A stretch of 64,000 nt of DNA from positions 62,001-126,000 of the forward strand of contig DAORMJ010000004.1 of NCBI GenBank assembly GCA_035440445.1, read 5' to 3'. The position numbers and the translations under genes were made by a program. This document shows positions 44,014 through 52,408 of this stretch, one piece after another. This DNA is from Ga0077548 sp035440445 (GTDB lineage: Bacteria; Pseudomonadota; Alphaproteobacteria; Rhizobiales; Xanthobacteraceae). Each line of letters starts with the position of its first letter. Within the stretch, counting starts at the first letter, position 1. A model generated the notes under the pieces. It was given only the letters and a program-made list of their open reading frames with translations, was not told the DNA's origin and searched no databases.

Positions 44014-44862
44014 TTACTTCTTGAAGCCGACGACTTTCTGCTTCTGATCGCCAAGACCTTCGATGCCAAGCGTCATGACATCGCCCGGCTTGAGATAGAC
44101 CGGCGGCTTCTTGCCCATGCCGACGCCCGGAGGGGTGCCCGTAGTGATGACGTCGCCGGGTTCGAGGACCATGAACTTCGAGACATAGGCGACGATATAG
44201 GCGCAGGAGAAGATCATCGTGCTCGTCGAGCCCGTCTGCATCCGCTGGCCGTTGACGTCGAGATACATCGCAAGTTTTTGCGGGTTCTTGATCTCGTCGG
44301 TCGTGACGAGCCACGGGCCAAGCGGTCCGAAGGTTTCTGCGCATTTTCCCTTGAGCCACTGGCCGGTGCCTTCGAGCTGGAACGCGCGCTCGGAAACGTC
44401 GTTGCAAACGGCATAGCCGGCAATGTGCTTCACCGCGTCCTTCTCTTCGATGTAGCGGGCGCGCTTGCCGATCACGATCGCGATCTCGACCTCCCAGTCG
44501 AGCTTGGTCGAATCTTTCGGGACCATGACGTTGTCGTTCGGTCCGACGATGCAGTTCGGCGCCTTGGAAAAGAGGATCGGCTCTTTCGGAATCGGCATGC
44601 CCGACTCTGCGGCGTGATCGGCATAGTTCAGGCCGACGGCCGGGAAGTTGCGCACCTTGCCGACCGGCGAGCCGAGGCGCGGCTTGCCCGGGACGAGTGG
44701 CAGTTTTTCAATTTTGGCTTTCTTGATTTTTGCGATCGCGCCTGCCGCAAGCGTTTCCGGCGTGATGTCCGGGACGATTTTCGCAAGGCTGCGCAGCTTG
44801 CCGTTCTTGTCGATGATGCCGGGCTTTTCCTTGCCTGCCGGGCCGTAACGCACGAGTTTCAT
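44014..44862 (-). CDS. Fumarylacetoacetate hydrolase family protein
   Basis: The 282-residue enzyme matches the FAH family: VGLNYADHAAESGMPIPKEPILFSK, the metal-binding acids in TKLDWEVEIAIVIGK, and GDVITTGTPPGVGMGKKP near the C-terminus. Members cleave C-C bonds or hydrate/decarboxylate beta-keto acids from aromatic or sugar acid degradation, using Mg2+ or Mn2+. The exact reaction cannot be assigned. It is divergent from the TRAP receptor gene across 198 bp and is followed by a strong hairpin. Confidence 0.88.
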   Translation of the reverse strand: MKLVRYGPAGKEKPGIIDKNGKLRSLAKIVPDITPETLAAGAIAKIKKAKIEKLPLVPGKPRLGSPVGKVRNFPAVGLNYADHAAESGMPIPKEPILFSKAPNCIVGPNDNVMVPKDSTKLDWEVEIAIVIGKRARYIEEKDAVKHIAGYAVCNDVSERAFQLEGTGQWLKGKCAETFGPLGPWLVTTDEIKNPQKLAMYLDVNGQRMQTGSTSTMIFSCAYIVAYVSKFMVLEPGDVITTGTPPGVGMGKKPPVYLKPGDVMTLGIEGLGDQKQKVVGFKK

Positions 44863-45060
44863 GATGCCTCCTCATTCGAATTCGCGGCGGACTATGCTGA
44901 TCGCCTGTACGAAAGACAAGAGATCGTGCGGCTTTAGGCGGTCCGGCCTCATGCTCCGAGCGAATAAAGTCATGCAATTCCAGTATTTGACTATGCGGTC
45001 GCCAAAAGCCTCTCTTCGGCACAACAAGAACAAGTAAATCCATTTCGTCTGGAGGAATAT

Positions 45061-46131
45061 ATGCGCCGTAGAGACCTGCTCGTTGGAGGTGCGGCCACTG
45101 GTTTGGCAATGCCAAGCGTGGCGCGCGCGCAGACGCCGAAAGTGCGCTGGCGCCTTGCTTCGAGCTTTCCCAAATCGCTCAAGCTTCTGTTCAATTCCTG
45201 CGAGTTGTTTGCCCGCCGCATTGGAGAGCTTACCGACGGCGAGATGCAGGTTCAGCCATTTGCCGCGGGTGAGATCGTCCCCGCGCTCGGCGTGTTCGAC
45301 TCGGTTGCCAACAACACTGTCGAGTGCGGTCATACGCTGTCGCTCTATTACACCGGTAAGAACAAAGCGCTCGCGTTCGAATCCGGCGTTCCGTTCGGGA
45401 TGACGGCCCGCCAGCACAGCGCCTGGATGTGGTCCGGCGACGGGCTCGATCTTACCCGCAAGCTACTCGGCAAGTTCAACATCGTGAACTTTCCTTTCGG
45501 CAATACCGGCGCGCAGATGGGCGGCTGGTTCCGCAAGGAAATCAAGTCGCTCCAGGACTTCAAAGGCATGCGCATGCGCATTCCGGGTCTCGGCTCGTTC
45601 GTGTTGAGCCGTCTTGGTGTTGTGCCCCAGAACATCCCAGCAGGAGACATTTATACGGCACTCGAGCGCGGATCGATCGATTCGGTCGAGTGGGTCGGGC
45701 CTTATGACGACGAGGTGCTCGGCTTCGACAAGGTTGCGAAGTTCTATTACTTCCCGGGATTCTGGGACTGCGCCGCGCAGAACTCGCTTTACGTCAACAA
45801 GGACGTATGGGCTGCGCTGCCGCAACGCTACAAGACGGCCGTCGAACTCGCGAGCCACGAATCCTACACGACGATGCTCGCAGCCTATGACGTAAACAAC
45901 ATGCTGGCGATCCGGCGCCTCATCGCGAAGGGCGTTCAACTGCGGCAGTTTCCGAAGGACTTCATGGAGGCGGCCTATACCGAGACCTTCAAGATGTACG
46001 ACGAAGAAGTGAAGGCGAACGAAGACTTCGCGGCGATCTACAAGCCGTGGCTGGAATATCGCAATCGCCTGCAGCAGTGGTTCCGCGTTTCCGAGGCCAG
46101 CTATGAATTTTTTGCCTACAGCAAGCAGTAA
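45061..46131 (+). CDS. TRAP transporter solute-binding protein (DctP family)
   Basis: The 356-residue periplasmic protein has a twin-arginine-type signal (MRRRDLLVGGAATGLAMPSVARA) and the DctP-family core: ELTDGEMQVQPFAAGEIVP, QDFKGMRMRIPG with the ligand-binding arginine, and DSVEWVGPYDDEVLGF. It resembles the subgroup annotated for mannitol or chloroaromatic compounds. No DctQ or DctM membrane subunits are adjacent, so it must use components from elsewhere. A GGAGG ribosome binding site precedes the ATG. The next gene starts inside its 3' end, 29 nt before the stop. Confidence 0.88.
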   Translation: MRRRDLLVGGAATGLAMPSVARAQTPKVRWRLASSFPKSLKLLFNSCELFARRIGELTDGEMQVQPFAAGEIVPALGVFDSVANNTVECGHTLSLYYTGKNKALAFESGVPFGMTARQHSAWMWSGDGLDLTRKLLGKFNIVNFPFGNTGAQMGGWFRKEIKSLQDFKGMRMRIPGLGSFVLSRLGVVPQNIPAGDIYTALERGSIDSVEWVGPYDDEVLGFDKVAKFYYFPGFWDCAAQNSLYVNKDVWAALPQRYKTAVELASHESYTTMLAAYDVNNMLAIRRLIAKGVQLRQFPKDFMEAAYTETFKMYDEEVKANEDFAAIYKPWLEYRNRLQQWFRVSEASYEFFAYSKQ

Positions 46132-47032
46132 CGAGGCGGATGCCGCGCAGGCGGTTGAACGCAGGAAGCGTTTCACGAAGCCGGTGTTCGATCCCGAGAA
46201 TCCGCTTGCCGCGAAATTGATGTGCGACGTCACCGATACTTCGGTGGCGTCCGCTATCGCGACCATGCGTCAGGCGGCGTTCAAGGGGGCGGACGTATTC
46301 AACCTCAACGTGTCGCGCCTGGACTGCGAGCGTGTTGAGGAAGTGGCGCCGGTCTTCTCGCAGATCCGTTTGCCGGTGCTGACCGCCGTACGGCGCGCAA
46401 GTTTTCTCGCGCTGTATGGGGGCGGCGAGCCTTCGCGGCTTTATCGCTCTGAAGAGGAGCGCATCAAAGTTCAGCTTCGCTGCGTCGAACTCGGTGCGGC
46501 GGGAATCGATCTCGAACTGGATTCCCATGACGAAGATCCGGCGTCGCCAGATGCAGAAATTTCGGCTGGCGTCGCTGCGTCCCGCGCCCGCGAACTGGGA
46601 CCGATAGGCGACATTTCGTTCGATCCAGCCGTGGTCGACGCACAGAAGAATACTGTTGCGGCGATCAAGGAGCGCGGCGGCTTTGTGCTGATGTCGTCGC
46701 ACACGCGGCGGCCGATCAACACGGAGGAAGCCTGTCTGATCACCCAGAATGCGATCGACCGCGGTGCTGACTTTGTAAAGATCGTCGTCAGCGTCGGTTC
46801 GCGCGACGATCAGGATGAACTGGTTCGCGCCTCGCTGGTCATGCGCAAACGTTTCGATATCCCGTTCATCCTGATGCCGATGGGCCGCGATACCGTCTCT
46901 ACGCGGATCGCGCTTTTCATGCTCGGTGGCGGCTGGGCGGTGACGCAGAACGATTTCGTGCCAAACGGTTTTCATCAGCAGCCGTTGATCGAAGCATGGC
47001 GGTCTATCGTCAACGCGTGGCGGGCGTCCTAG
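46103..47032 (+). CDS. Type I 3-dehydroquinate dehydratase-like protein with altered substrate residues
   Basis: The 309-residue (beta/alpha)8 protein aligns by eye with AroD: the catalytic His lies in VLMSSHTRRP (His200), the Schiff-base Lys in DFVKIVVSV (Lys226), and the substrate Arg in TVSTRIAL (Arg268). However, the AroD motif ILEWRVD is DVFNLNVSRLD here (residues 64-74), losing the usual Glu and Arg that hold the dehydroquinate hydroxyls. It may dehydrate or process a different keto acid. It overlaps the TRAP receptor by 29 nt (probable translational coupling) and converges with the LysR gene, overlapping it by 23 nt. Alternative starts exist because the N-terminus is poorly conserved. 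Confidence 0.7.
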   Translation: MNFLPTASSNEADAAQAVERRKRFTKPVFDPENPLAAKLMCDVTDTSVASAIATMRQAAFKGADVFNLNVSRLDCERVEEVAPVFSQIRLPVLTAVRRASFLALYGGGEPSRLYRSEEERIKVQLRCVELGAAGIDLELDSHDEDPASPDAEISAGVAASRARELGPIGDISFDPAVVDAQKNTVAAIKERGGFVLMSSHTRRPINTEEACLITQNAIDRGADFVKIVVSVGSRDDQDELVRASLVMRKRFDIPFILMPMGRDTVSTRIALFMLGGGWAVTQNDFVPNGFHQQPLIEAWRSIVNAWRAS

Positions 47033-47939
47033 CGAGCAGTCTGTTCCACGACTGCTCGGCTGCCTCTGGCAGGAGGCGAGACGCTCGTGAAAGGAGATAG
47101 CGCACGGGGAGCTCGTAGCGCCGGTCGCCCGCGCGAGTAATGCGTTTGCCAATGCGGGTTCGTTTGGTGAACTGCTCCGGCAGCCAGCCCATGCCGCCAT
47201 CGTTGATAATGCTTTCGCTGATTACGCGAGGATCGTGCGTGCAGATCAGTTTGTTCAATTTATCGAGTTCGGGTCGTGCCTTGATGAAGGTCGCGATCTC
47301 GCGGCCGAAATAAGTTGCCTGTGCGAAGCCGTAATACGGCATGCGCGTATCGTTGCGGCTGTTCAGGTCATGCAGCGGCTTACCACGCTGGGTTTTTGCG
47401 CTTACCGGCACAAGCCTGTCTTCGCCGAGAGAGATGTGGTGGCCGTCGGGAAGCTTTTCGTCTTCCGTAGTGATCGCGGGTGAAAGATAGAAATGCACTT
47501 CGCCGCTTTTGAAGGCGCTGGCTGCGTTCGCGGGCTCGACCGTGCTTGCGCGATAGCTAATGCCGGAGCCGCTGGAATTCATCATCGCGATCACGTCGTT
47601 GACGATCCACTCCAGTCCCGGTGCGACGCCCACGAAAACGCCTTCGGGTATCTGCGATGCGGTATTGCGGATTTCGAGGCGGGCCTGATTGCTAAGCGCG
47701 AGGATGGTTTCAAATTTCACTTTCGCGACGCGGCCGGCCTGCGTGAGGCTGACGGGAATTGCGTTGCGGTCGAAAAGTTCCTGGCCTGCCCAGCGCTCGA
47801 GCATCTGGATCCGGCGGCTCAACGAAGGCTGTGAAGAGTTTCTAAGGCTCGCAGCCTTGGTAAAGCTGCCGGTTGCTTCGACCGCCAGAAAGTCCTGAAG
47901 CCAGTCGAGGCTCGGAACGCTGTTGAAGGACATTTCCAT
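47010..47939 (-). CDS. LysR-family transcriptional regulator
   Basis: The 309-residue protein has an N-terminal winged helix-turn-helix (about residues 10-67): LDWLQDFLAVEATGSFTKAA, then SQPSLSRRIQMLERWAG, then the wing with LTQAG. The remainder is a periplasmic-binding-protein-like effector domain. Its 3' end overlaps the dehydroquinase-like gene by 23 nt on the opposite strand, so it is a likely, but unproven, regulator of the TRAP/AroD-like pair. It lies 59 nt downstream of the MgtC gene on the same strand. Confidence 0.88.
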   Translation of the reverse strand: MEMSFNSVPSLDWLQDFLAVEATGSFTKAASLRNSSQPSLSRRIQMLERWAGQELFDRNAIPVSLTQAGRVAKVKFETILALSNQARLEIRNTASQIPEGVFVGVAPGLEWIVNDVIAMMNSSGSGISYRASTVEPANAASAFKSGEVHFYLSPAITTEDEKLPDGHHISLGEDRLVPVSAKTQRGKPLHDLNSRNDTRMPYYGFAQATYFGREIATFIKARPELDKLNKLICTHDPRVISESIINDGGMGWLPEQFTKRTRIGKRITRAGDRRYELPVRYLLSRASRLLPEAAEQSWNRLLARTPATR

Positions 47940-47998
47940 CCACCCGTTTTTTCTTTCGCGCGCACGCTAACGCATATGTCCGCCGCAGGCCAACGCGC

Positions 47999-48706
47999 TC
48001 AATCGCCGGCAGGCGAAATGCGGAATTCGAGGACGTCCTTTTTCTCGCGAAGTGCCACGGCCAGGCGTTCGAGCGCATTCTTCTGCGTGGTCTGGATGGT
48101 CATGCGGTATTCGAACGTGGTGCCGCCGTCTTCCATCCGGTAGTTGATGTTGGCGACCGAGAAGCCGTGCTCTTTCATCATCTCGCGCACCTTGTCTTCG
48201 GGCATGGTGCGCTCGCGCTGAAAGCGCAGGATGAAATGCGCATAAGCCTGCGTCGGCATCCAGCTTTCGATCCAGCGGAACACCTGCAGCGTGCCGAGCA
48301 CGGCGATCGTGCCGAGCACGGCGGGGAGGAAAAAGCCGACGCCATAAAGGATGCCGAGCGCGGCCGTCGTCCAGATCGAGGCGGCTGTCGTCAGGCCGCG
48401 CACCGTAAGGCCTTCCTTGAAGATCACGCCCGCGCCAAGGAAGCCGATGCCGGTCATGATGCCTTGGGCCATGCGCTGCGGATCGAGGATGGTGCTGACG
48501 CCGGCGCCTTTCACGTCCGCCGGCAGCCAGTCCTGCGGGTAGGCGGTAATCAGCATCAGGAGCGCGGACGCGAGCGAAACCAGCGCATGGGTCCGGAAGC
48601 CGGCCGGCCTGCCGCGATAGCTGCGTTCGAGCCCGATCAGGCTCCCTGCGACCCAGGCGGCCGCAAGGTGTCCGAGGATTTCGAGGGTGTGCGGGCTGAG
48701 GGTCAA
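47999..48706 (-). CDS. MgtC/SapB family membrane protein
   Basis: The 235-residue protein has the MgtC N-terminal membrane domain: LAAAWVAGSLIGLERSYRGRPAGFRTHALVSLASALLML, and GVSTILDPQRMAQGIMTGIGFLGAGVIFKEG, with about four to five hydrophobic helices, then a C-terminal ACT-like domain. MgtC homologues are linked to growth in low Mg2+ and to virulence or membrane-potential control, while the biochemical role varies. No Mg-responsive leader was recognised. It is divergent from ppa across 108 bp. Confidence 0.88.
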   Translation of the reverse strand: MTLSPHTLEILGHLAAAWVAGSLIGLERSYRGRPAGFRTHALVSLASALLMLITAYPQDWLPADVKGAGVSTILDPQRMAQGIMTGIGFLGAGVIFKEGLTVRGLTTAASIWTTAALGILYGVGFFLPAVLGTIAVLGTLQVFRWIESWMPTQAYAHFILRFQRERTMPEDKVREMMKEHGFSVANINYRMEDGGTTFEYRMTIQTTQKNALERLAVALREKKDVLEFRISPAGD

Positions 48707-48814
48707 AGGCGGGCCTCGTAGAATGGCTGTCAGGCAGCTAAAAGCAATTCACGAAAGCCTGCAATGCGCAGCGCCGCATGACTCCGTTTCCAGCGAAGCA
48801 CGGGAGAACGCGCC

Positions 48815-49348
48815 ATGGATGTTTCTCTGATCGCGCCGGGGCGCAACCCGCCGCACGACCTTCACGCCGTGATCGAAATTCCGCTCGGCGGCGTTCCGGT
48901 CAAATACGAGATCGACAAGAGTTCCGGCGCGCTGTTCGTCGATCGCTTCCTGCATACGGCGATGTTCTATCCGGGCAATTACGGCTTCATTCCGCAAACG
49001 CTGTCGCTGGATGGCGATCCGTGCGACGTGCTTGTCGTCAGTCAGGTGCCGGTGGTGCCGACATCCGTGATCCGCTGCCGCCCGGTTGGCGCGCTAATCA
49101 TGGAAGATGAAGCGGGCGGCGACGAAAAAATCCTCGCCGTGCCGGTCGATGCGCTGCATCCGTTCTACAAGGACGTGCACAATTATACGGACCTGCCGCA
49201 GATCATGTGCGATCAGATCTCGCACTTCTTCCAGCACTATAAAGATCTGGAAAAAGGAAAATGGGTCACCGTGGTGCGCTGGCTCGATGCCGCGGGTGCC
49301 GGTCAACTCGTGCTCGACGCGATCGCGCGGGCAACTCAGAAAAAATAG
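48815..49348 (+). CDS. ppa: Inorganic pyrophosphatase (family I)
   Basis: The 177-residue enzyme has the family I signature DGDPCDVLVV and the active-site acids and lysines in IPLGGVPVKYEIDK, YPGNYGFIPQTL and VDALHPFYKDVHNYTDLP. It hydrolyses PPi and drives biosynthetic reactions. It is convergent with crcB, overlapping its 3' end by 13 nt. Fluoride is a classical inhibitor of this enzyme class, so the adjacency to a fluoride exporter may be functional. Confidence 0.95.
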   Translation: MDVSLIAPGRNPPHDLHAVIEIPLGGVPVKYEIDKSSGALFVDRFLHTAMFYPGNYGFIPQTLSLDGDPCDVLVVSQVPVVPTSVIRCRPVGALIMEDEAGGDEKILAVPVDALHPFYKDVHNYTDLPQIMCDQISHFFQHYKDLEKGKWVTVVRWLDAAGAGQLVLDAIARATQKK

Positions 49349-49710
49349 CGGGCCGCGAGCAGGGCGGCAAAGAGAGCGGCGATGCCGGCGCTGACGCTCA
49401 GCATCACGTAAAAAGCCGCGAGCCGTGCCGCGCCGCGCTCATAGAGAAGCGCTGCATCGAGCGAGAAAGCCGAGAAGGTGGTGTAGCCGCCGAGAAAGCC
49501 CGTGGTCAGAAACAGATAGAGCGGGTGACTCCAGGCTGCATGGGTCGAGAACATTCCGTAGAGCAGGCCGATCAGCGCAGACCCCAGGATGTTCACGGTC
49601 AGGGTACCGTAAGGAAACGCGGTGCCGAGCAGCCTTGCGGCGAGGAGGTTGGTCGCGTGGCGCAATCCCGCGCCAAGCCCGCCGCCGATCATGACCAGAA
49701 GAAAATCCAT
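49336..49710 (-). CDS. crcB: Fluoride ion transporter CrcB (Fluc)
   Basis: The 124-residue product (start at the ATG at 49710) is a small four-helix membrane protein with the Fluc motifs GGGLGAGLRHATNLL, GTLTVNILGSALIGLLYG and GFLGGYTTFSAFS, which include the conserved Asn and Phe residues lining the fluoride pore. It works as a dual-topology dimer exporting F-. I searched its upstream region for a fluoride riboswitch and did not recognise one. The frame continues upstream of the ATG but over sequence that runs antisense to the LysE gene. Confidence 0.9.
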   Translation of the reverse strand: MDFLLVMIGGGLGAGLRHATNLLAARLLGTAFPYGTLTVNILGSALIGLLYGMFSTHAAWSHPLYLFLTTGFLGGYTTFSAFSLDAALLYERGAARLAAFYVMLSVSAGIAALFAALLAARYFF

Positions 49711-49783
49711 CACGCATTCCCTGGGTCTTGGGACATCGATTGGCAAGCATAGGGCCGGCTGCCGCGGCTGGGCAGGGGCGGCT

Positions 49784-50422
49784 ATGGCGATGCGCAGGCA
49801 GGTGTGCGAAATACCGCGCGCTTTGCCAGAACAGCTGCTCGCCTTCACGCTTTTTTCGTTCGCCGGTGCCGTGACGCCGGGGCCGAACAATACGATCTCG
49901 ACGCTCTCCGGCGCGACCTTCGGATTTCGCAGGACGCTGCCGCAGATGCTGGGCGTCTCCGTGGGCTATCCGTTGATGCTTGCGGCGCTGGGCCTTGGCC
50001 TCGGCAAGCTGTTCGAGCTCGCGCCGTGGCTGCACGGCGCGATGCGCTATGTCGGCGCGGCGTTCCTGCTCTATCTTGCGTGGAAGCTCATTCGTGCGAA
50101 CGCGCCGGAATCGGCGGACAATGCTCGCCCGGTCGGATTTTTCGAGGCGTTCTTCTTCCAGTGGCTCAATCCGAAAGCGTGGTCGATCGCGCTCGGAGCG
50201 CTGGCGGCGTTCACCACGCCCGGACTTTCCACGAACGCATTTCTCCTCGAAGTCGGTATCTTCACGCTCGTGTCGGTGGCAGTCACTCTGCCGTCGCTAG
50301 TGCTGTGGTGCCTGTTCGGGGTCGCGATCGCGGCTCTGCTCAATGACGAGAAGAAACGCCGTATCTTCAATTACTCGCTGGCGGCAATTTTGGTGCTTTC
50401 GATGGCGGTTCTGTTTCTCTGA
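49784..50422 (+). CDS. LysE family translocator
   Basis: The 212-residue protein (ATG at 49784, preceded by a good AGGGG ribosome binding site; a second ATG follows at 49790) has six hydrophobic helices and the LysE family motif AGAVTPGPNNTISTLSGATFGFRRTLPQMLGVSVGY near the N-terminus, plus FFEAFFFQWLNPKAWSIALGAL. These exporters expel amino acids or related compounds. The substrate is not defined. It is divergent from crcB. Confidence 0.88.
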   Translation: MAMRRQVCEIPRALPEQLLAFTLFSFAGAVTPGPNNTISTLSGATFGFRRTLPQMLGVSVGYPLMLAALGLGLGKLFELAPWLHGAMRYVGAAFLLYLAWKLIRANAPESADNARPVGFFEAFFFQWLNPKAWSIALGALAAFTTPGLSTNAFLLEVGIFTLVSVAVTLPSLVLWCLFGVAIAALLNDEKKRRIFNYSLAAILVLSMAVLFL

Positions 50423-50489
50423 AATTGCTATGCCGCTCGCCCACGAGCGCTGTCATATGGGCGTTGCATGAATCGCCTACGCGGGCGCC

Positions 50490-51338
50490 ATGTTGCAGAT
50501 ACCCATAGGCTTCAAGGATCAGCCAATCGACTTCGATCCGGCCGCGAGCCGCAGGTTTCGCGCGCTCTTCATCTCGGACGTGCATCTCGGCTCTCGCGGG
50601 TGCCAGGCCGAGCTCTTTCTCAACTTCCTGCGCGATCACGATGCCGACGTAATCTATCTGGTGGGCGACATCGTGGATGGCTGGCGCATGCGCTCGTCCT
50701 GGTACTGGCCGCAGGCGCATAACGACGTGGTGCAGAAACTTTTGCGCAAGGCGCGCAAGGGGACGCGCATCATCTATATTCCCGGCAACCACGACGAATT
50801 TCTGCGCGACTATTACGGCACGCATTTCGGCGGCATCGAGGTGATCGAAAATGCGATCCACGAAGCCGCGGATGGCAGGAAGTTTCTCGTGCTGCACGGC
50901 GACGTCTTCGATGTGGTCGTGCGCAATGCGCGCTGGCTCGCATATTGTGGTGACTGGGCTTACGACTTCGCGATCTTCGCAAACCGCCATTTCAACTTTC
51001 TGCGCCGCAAGCTCGGCTTTCCCTACTGGTCGCTCTCCAAATGGGCGAAGCAGAAGGTTAAGAACGCCGTGAACTTCATCGGCGAGTTCGAGCAGGCGGT
51101 GGCGCTGGAAGCGCGGAAGCAGAACGTCGAGGGCGTGATCTGCGGCCACATCCATCATGCGGCGATCCACGATCTTTACGGTACCCGCTACATGAATTGC
51201 GGGGACTGGGTCGAAAGCTGCACTGCGCTTGCCGAGCACTATGACGGCACGTTCGAGCTTTTGAGCTGGACCGTTCCGGAAGCTGTGGCGCATCCGGCGC
51301 AGACTGCCGCTCCCGAAGGCGTGCCCGCCACCGCATGA
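50490..51338 (+). CDS. Metallophosphoesterase, LpxH-like UDP-2,3-diacylglucosamine diphosphatase family
   Basis: The 282-residue calcineurin-like phosphatase has all metal motifs: ISDVHLGSRG (D-x-H), VGDIVDGWR (GD), GNHDEF (GNHD), LHGDVFD and GHIHHAAIHD. The family includes LpxH, but alphaproteobacteria generally use the unrelated LpxI for lipid A, so this homologue may have a different lipid-phosphate substrate. It overlaps the following glycosyltransferase by 4 nt (ATGA), a pairing that suggests a shared membrane glycolipid pathway. The 282 residues exceed the 240 of E. coli LpxH. Confidence 0.82.
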   Translation: MLQIPIGFKDQPIDFDPAASRRFRALFISDVHLGSRGCQAELFLNFLRDHDADVIYLVGDIVDGWRMRSSWYWPQAHNDVVQKLLRKARKGTRIIYIPGNHDEFLRDYYGTHFGGIEVIENAIHEAADGRKFLVLHGDVFDVVVRNARWLAYCGDWAYDFAIFANRHFNFLRRKLGFPYWSLSKWAKQKVKNAVNFIGEFEQAVALEARKQNVEGVICGHIHHAAIHDLYGTRYMNCGDWVESCTALAEHYDGTFELLSWTVPEAVAHPAQTAAPEGVPATA

Positions 51339-52375
51339 GGAAGGTCCTGATCGTCACCGATGCCTGGCATCCCCAGATCAACGGCGTGGTGCGGTCGCTG
51401 ACCGAAATCGGAAAACAGGCGGAAGAGTTCGGGTTTGCGGTCGAGTACCTTACGCCGCGCGGCTTCCACTCGATTGCGATGCCGGGCTATGCGGAGATCC
51501 GGCTGGCGCTCGCGACGCCTGCGCAGATCGCGCAGGAAATCGAACGAGCGGCGCCCGATTGCATCCACATCGCAACCGAAGGTCCGCTTGGCCTGCTCGC
51601 GCGCCGCTATTGCCTCAAGCGCGGACGGAAATTTACGACGAGTTATCACACCCGCTTTCCCGAATATCTTTCGGCAAGGCTGCCCGTTCCTTCATGGCCG
51701 GTGGCCGCCTTGATGCGGCTCTTTCACGGCGCGGCCGCTGCGACCATGGTCTCGACGCAGTCGCTCGAAGACGATCTGCGCGCGCAGGGTTACGGCAACC
51801 TCTTGCGATGGTCGCGTGGCGTGGACGCCTCGCTCTTTCATCCCGGCAAGGCAGTGCGGCTTCCTTTTACACGACCGGTGTTTCTCTATGCGGGCCGTGT
51901 CGCGGTCGAGAAGAATATCGAGGCGTTCCTGTCGCTCGATCTGCCGGGTACGAAGCTGATCGTGGGTGACGGTCCGGAGCGTACCGCACTGGAGGCGAGC
52001 TATCCCGAAGCGCATTTTGCCGGTGCGCAGGAGGGGGAAGCACTCGCGCGTTACTTTGCTTCCGCGGATGCCTTCGTCTTCCCCAGTCTGACCGATACGT
52101 TTGGAGTGGTTCTACTCGAGGCGCTGGCGAGTGGCGTTCCGGTCGCGGCATTTCCCGTGGCGGGGCCGCGCGACGTCATCGGTGCGTCGAACGCAGGCGC
52201 GCTCGATCGCGATCTGCGCCGGGCCGCACTCGCGGCACTGGATATTCCGCGCGAGCGCTGCCGCAATCACGCGCTGCAGTTTTCCTGGCGCGAAAGTGCG
52301 CGGCAGTTTTTCGGCAATCTGCTCCTCGCCAACGGCATGGGCGCTTTGCACGAAAACCCGCAAGAGGCCGCGTGA
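51335..52375 (+). CDS. GT4 family glycosyltransferase (mannosyl/glucosyl glycolipid type)
   Basis: The 346-residue product has the GT4 N-terminal motif VLIVTDAWHPQINGVVRSLTEI, resembling glycolipid-forming enzymes such as MgtA or SqdX, and the C-terminal EX7E-like segment FPSLTDTFGVVLLEALASGVPVAAFPVAGPRDVIG. It likely transfers a hexose to a lipid acceptor at the membrane. It is coupled by a 4-nt overlap to the LpxH-like phosphatase gene; a two-step glycolipid synthesis (transfer, then dephosphorylation) would fit. Acceptor and sugar are unknown. Confidence 0.85.
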   Translation: MRKVLIVTDAWHPQINGVVRSLTEIGKQAEEFGFAVEYLTPRGFHSIAMPGYAEIRLALATPAQIAQEIERAAPDCIHIATEGPLGLLARRYCLKRGRKFTTSYHTRFPEYLSARLPVPSWPVAALMRLFHGAAAATMVSTQSLEDDLRAQGYGNLLRWSRGVDASLFHPGKAVRLPFTRPVFLYAGRVAVEKNIEAFLSLDLPGTKLIVGDGPERTALEASYPEAHFAGAQEGEALARYFASADAFVFPSLTDTFGVVLLEALASGVPVAAFPVAGPRDVIGASNAGALDRDLRRAALAALDIPRERCRNHALQFSWRESARQFFGNLLLANGMGALHENPQEAA

Positions 52376-52408
52376 CAGCGGAGGCCGAGGCGCATAGTTT
52401 CGCGCGCC

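Noticed and set aside
43826..44047. Small open frames between porin and FAH gene
   Set aside because: No protein pattern, they overlap the terminator hairpin and regulatory palindromes.
49711..49783. Fluoride riboswitch before crcB
   Set aside because: No match to the conserved core in the short leader; the region is also the LysE promoter.
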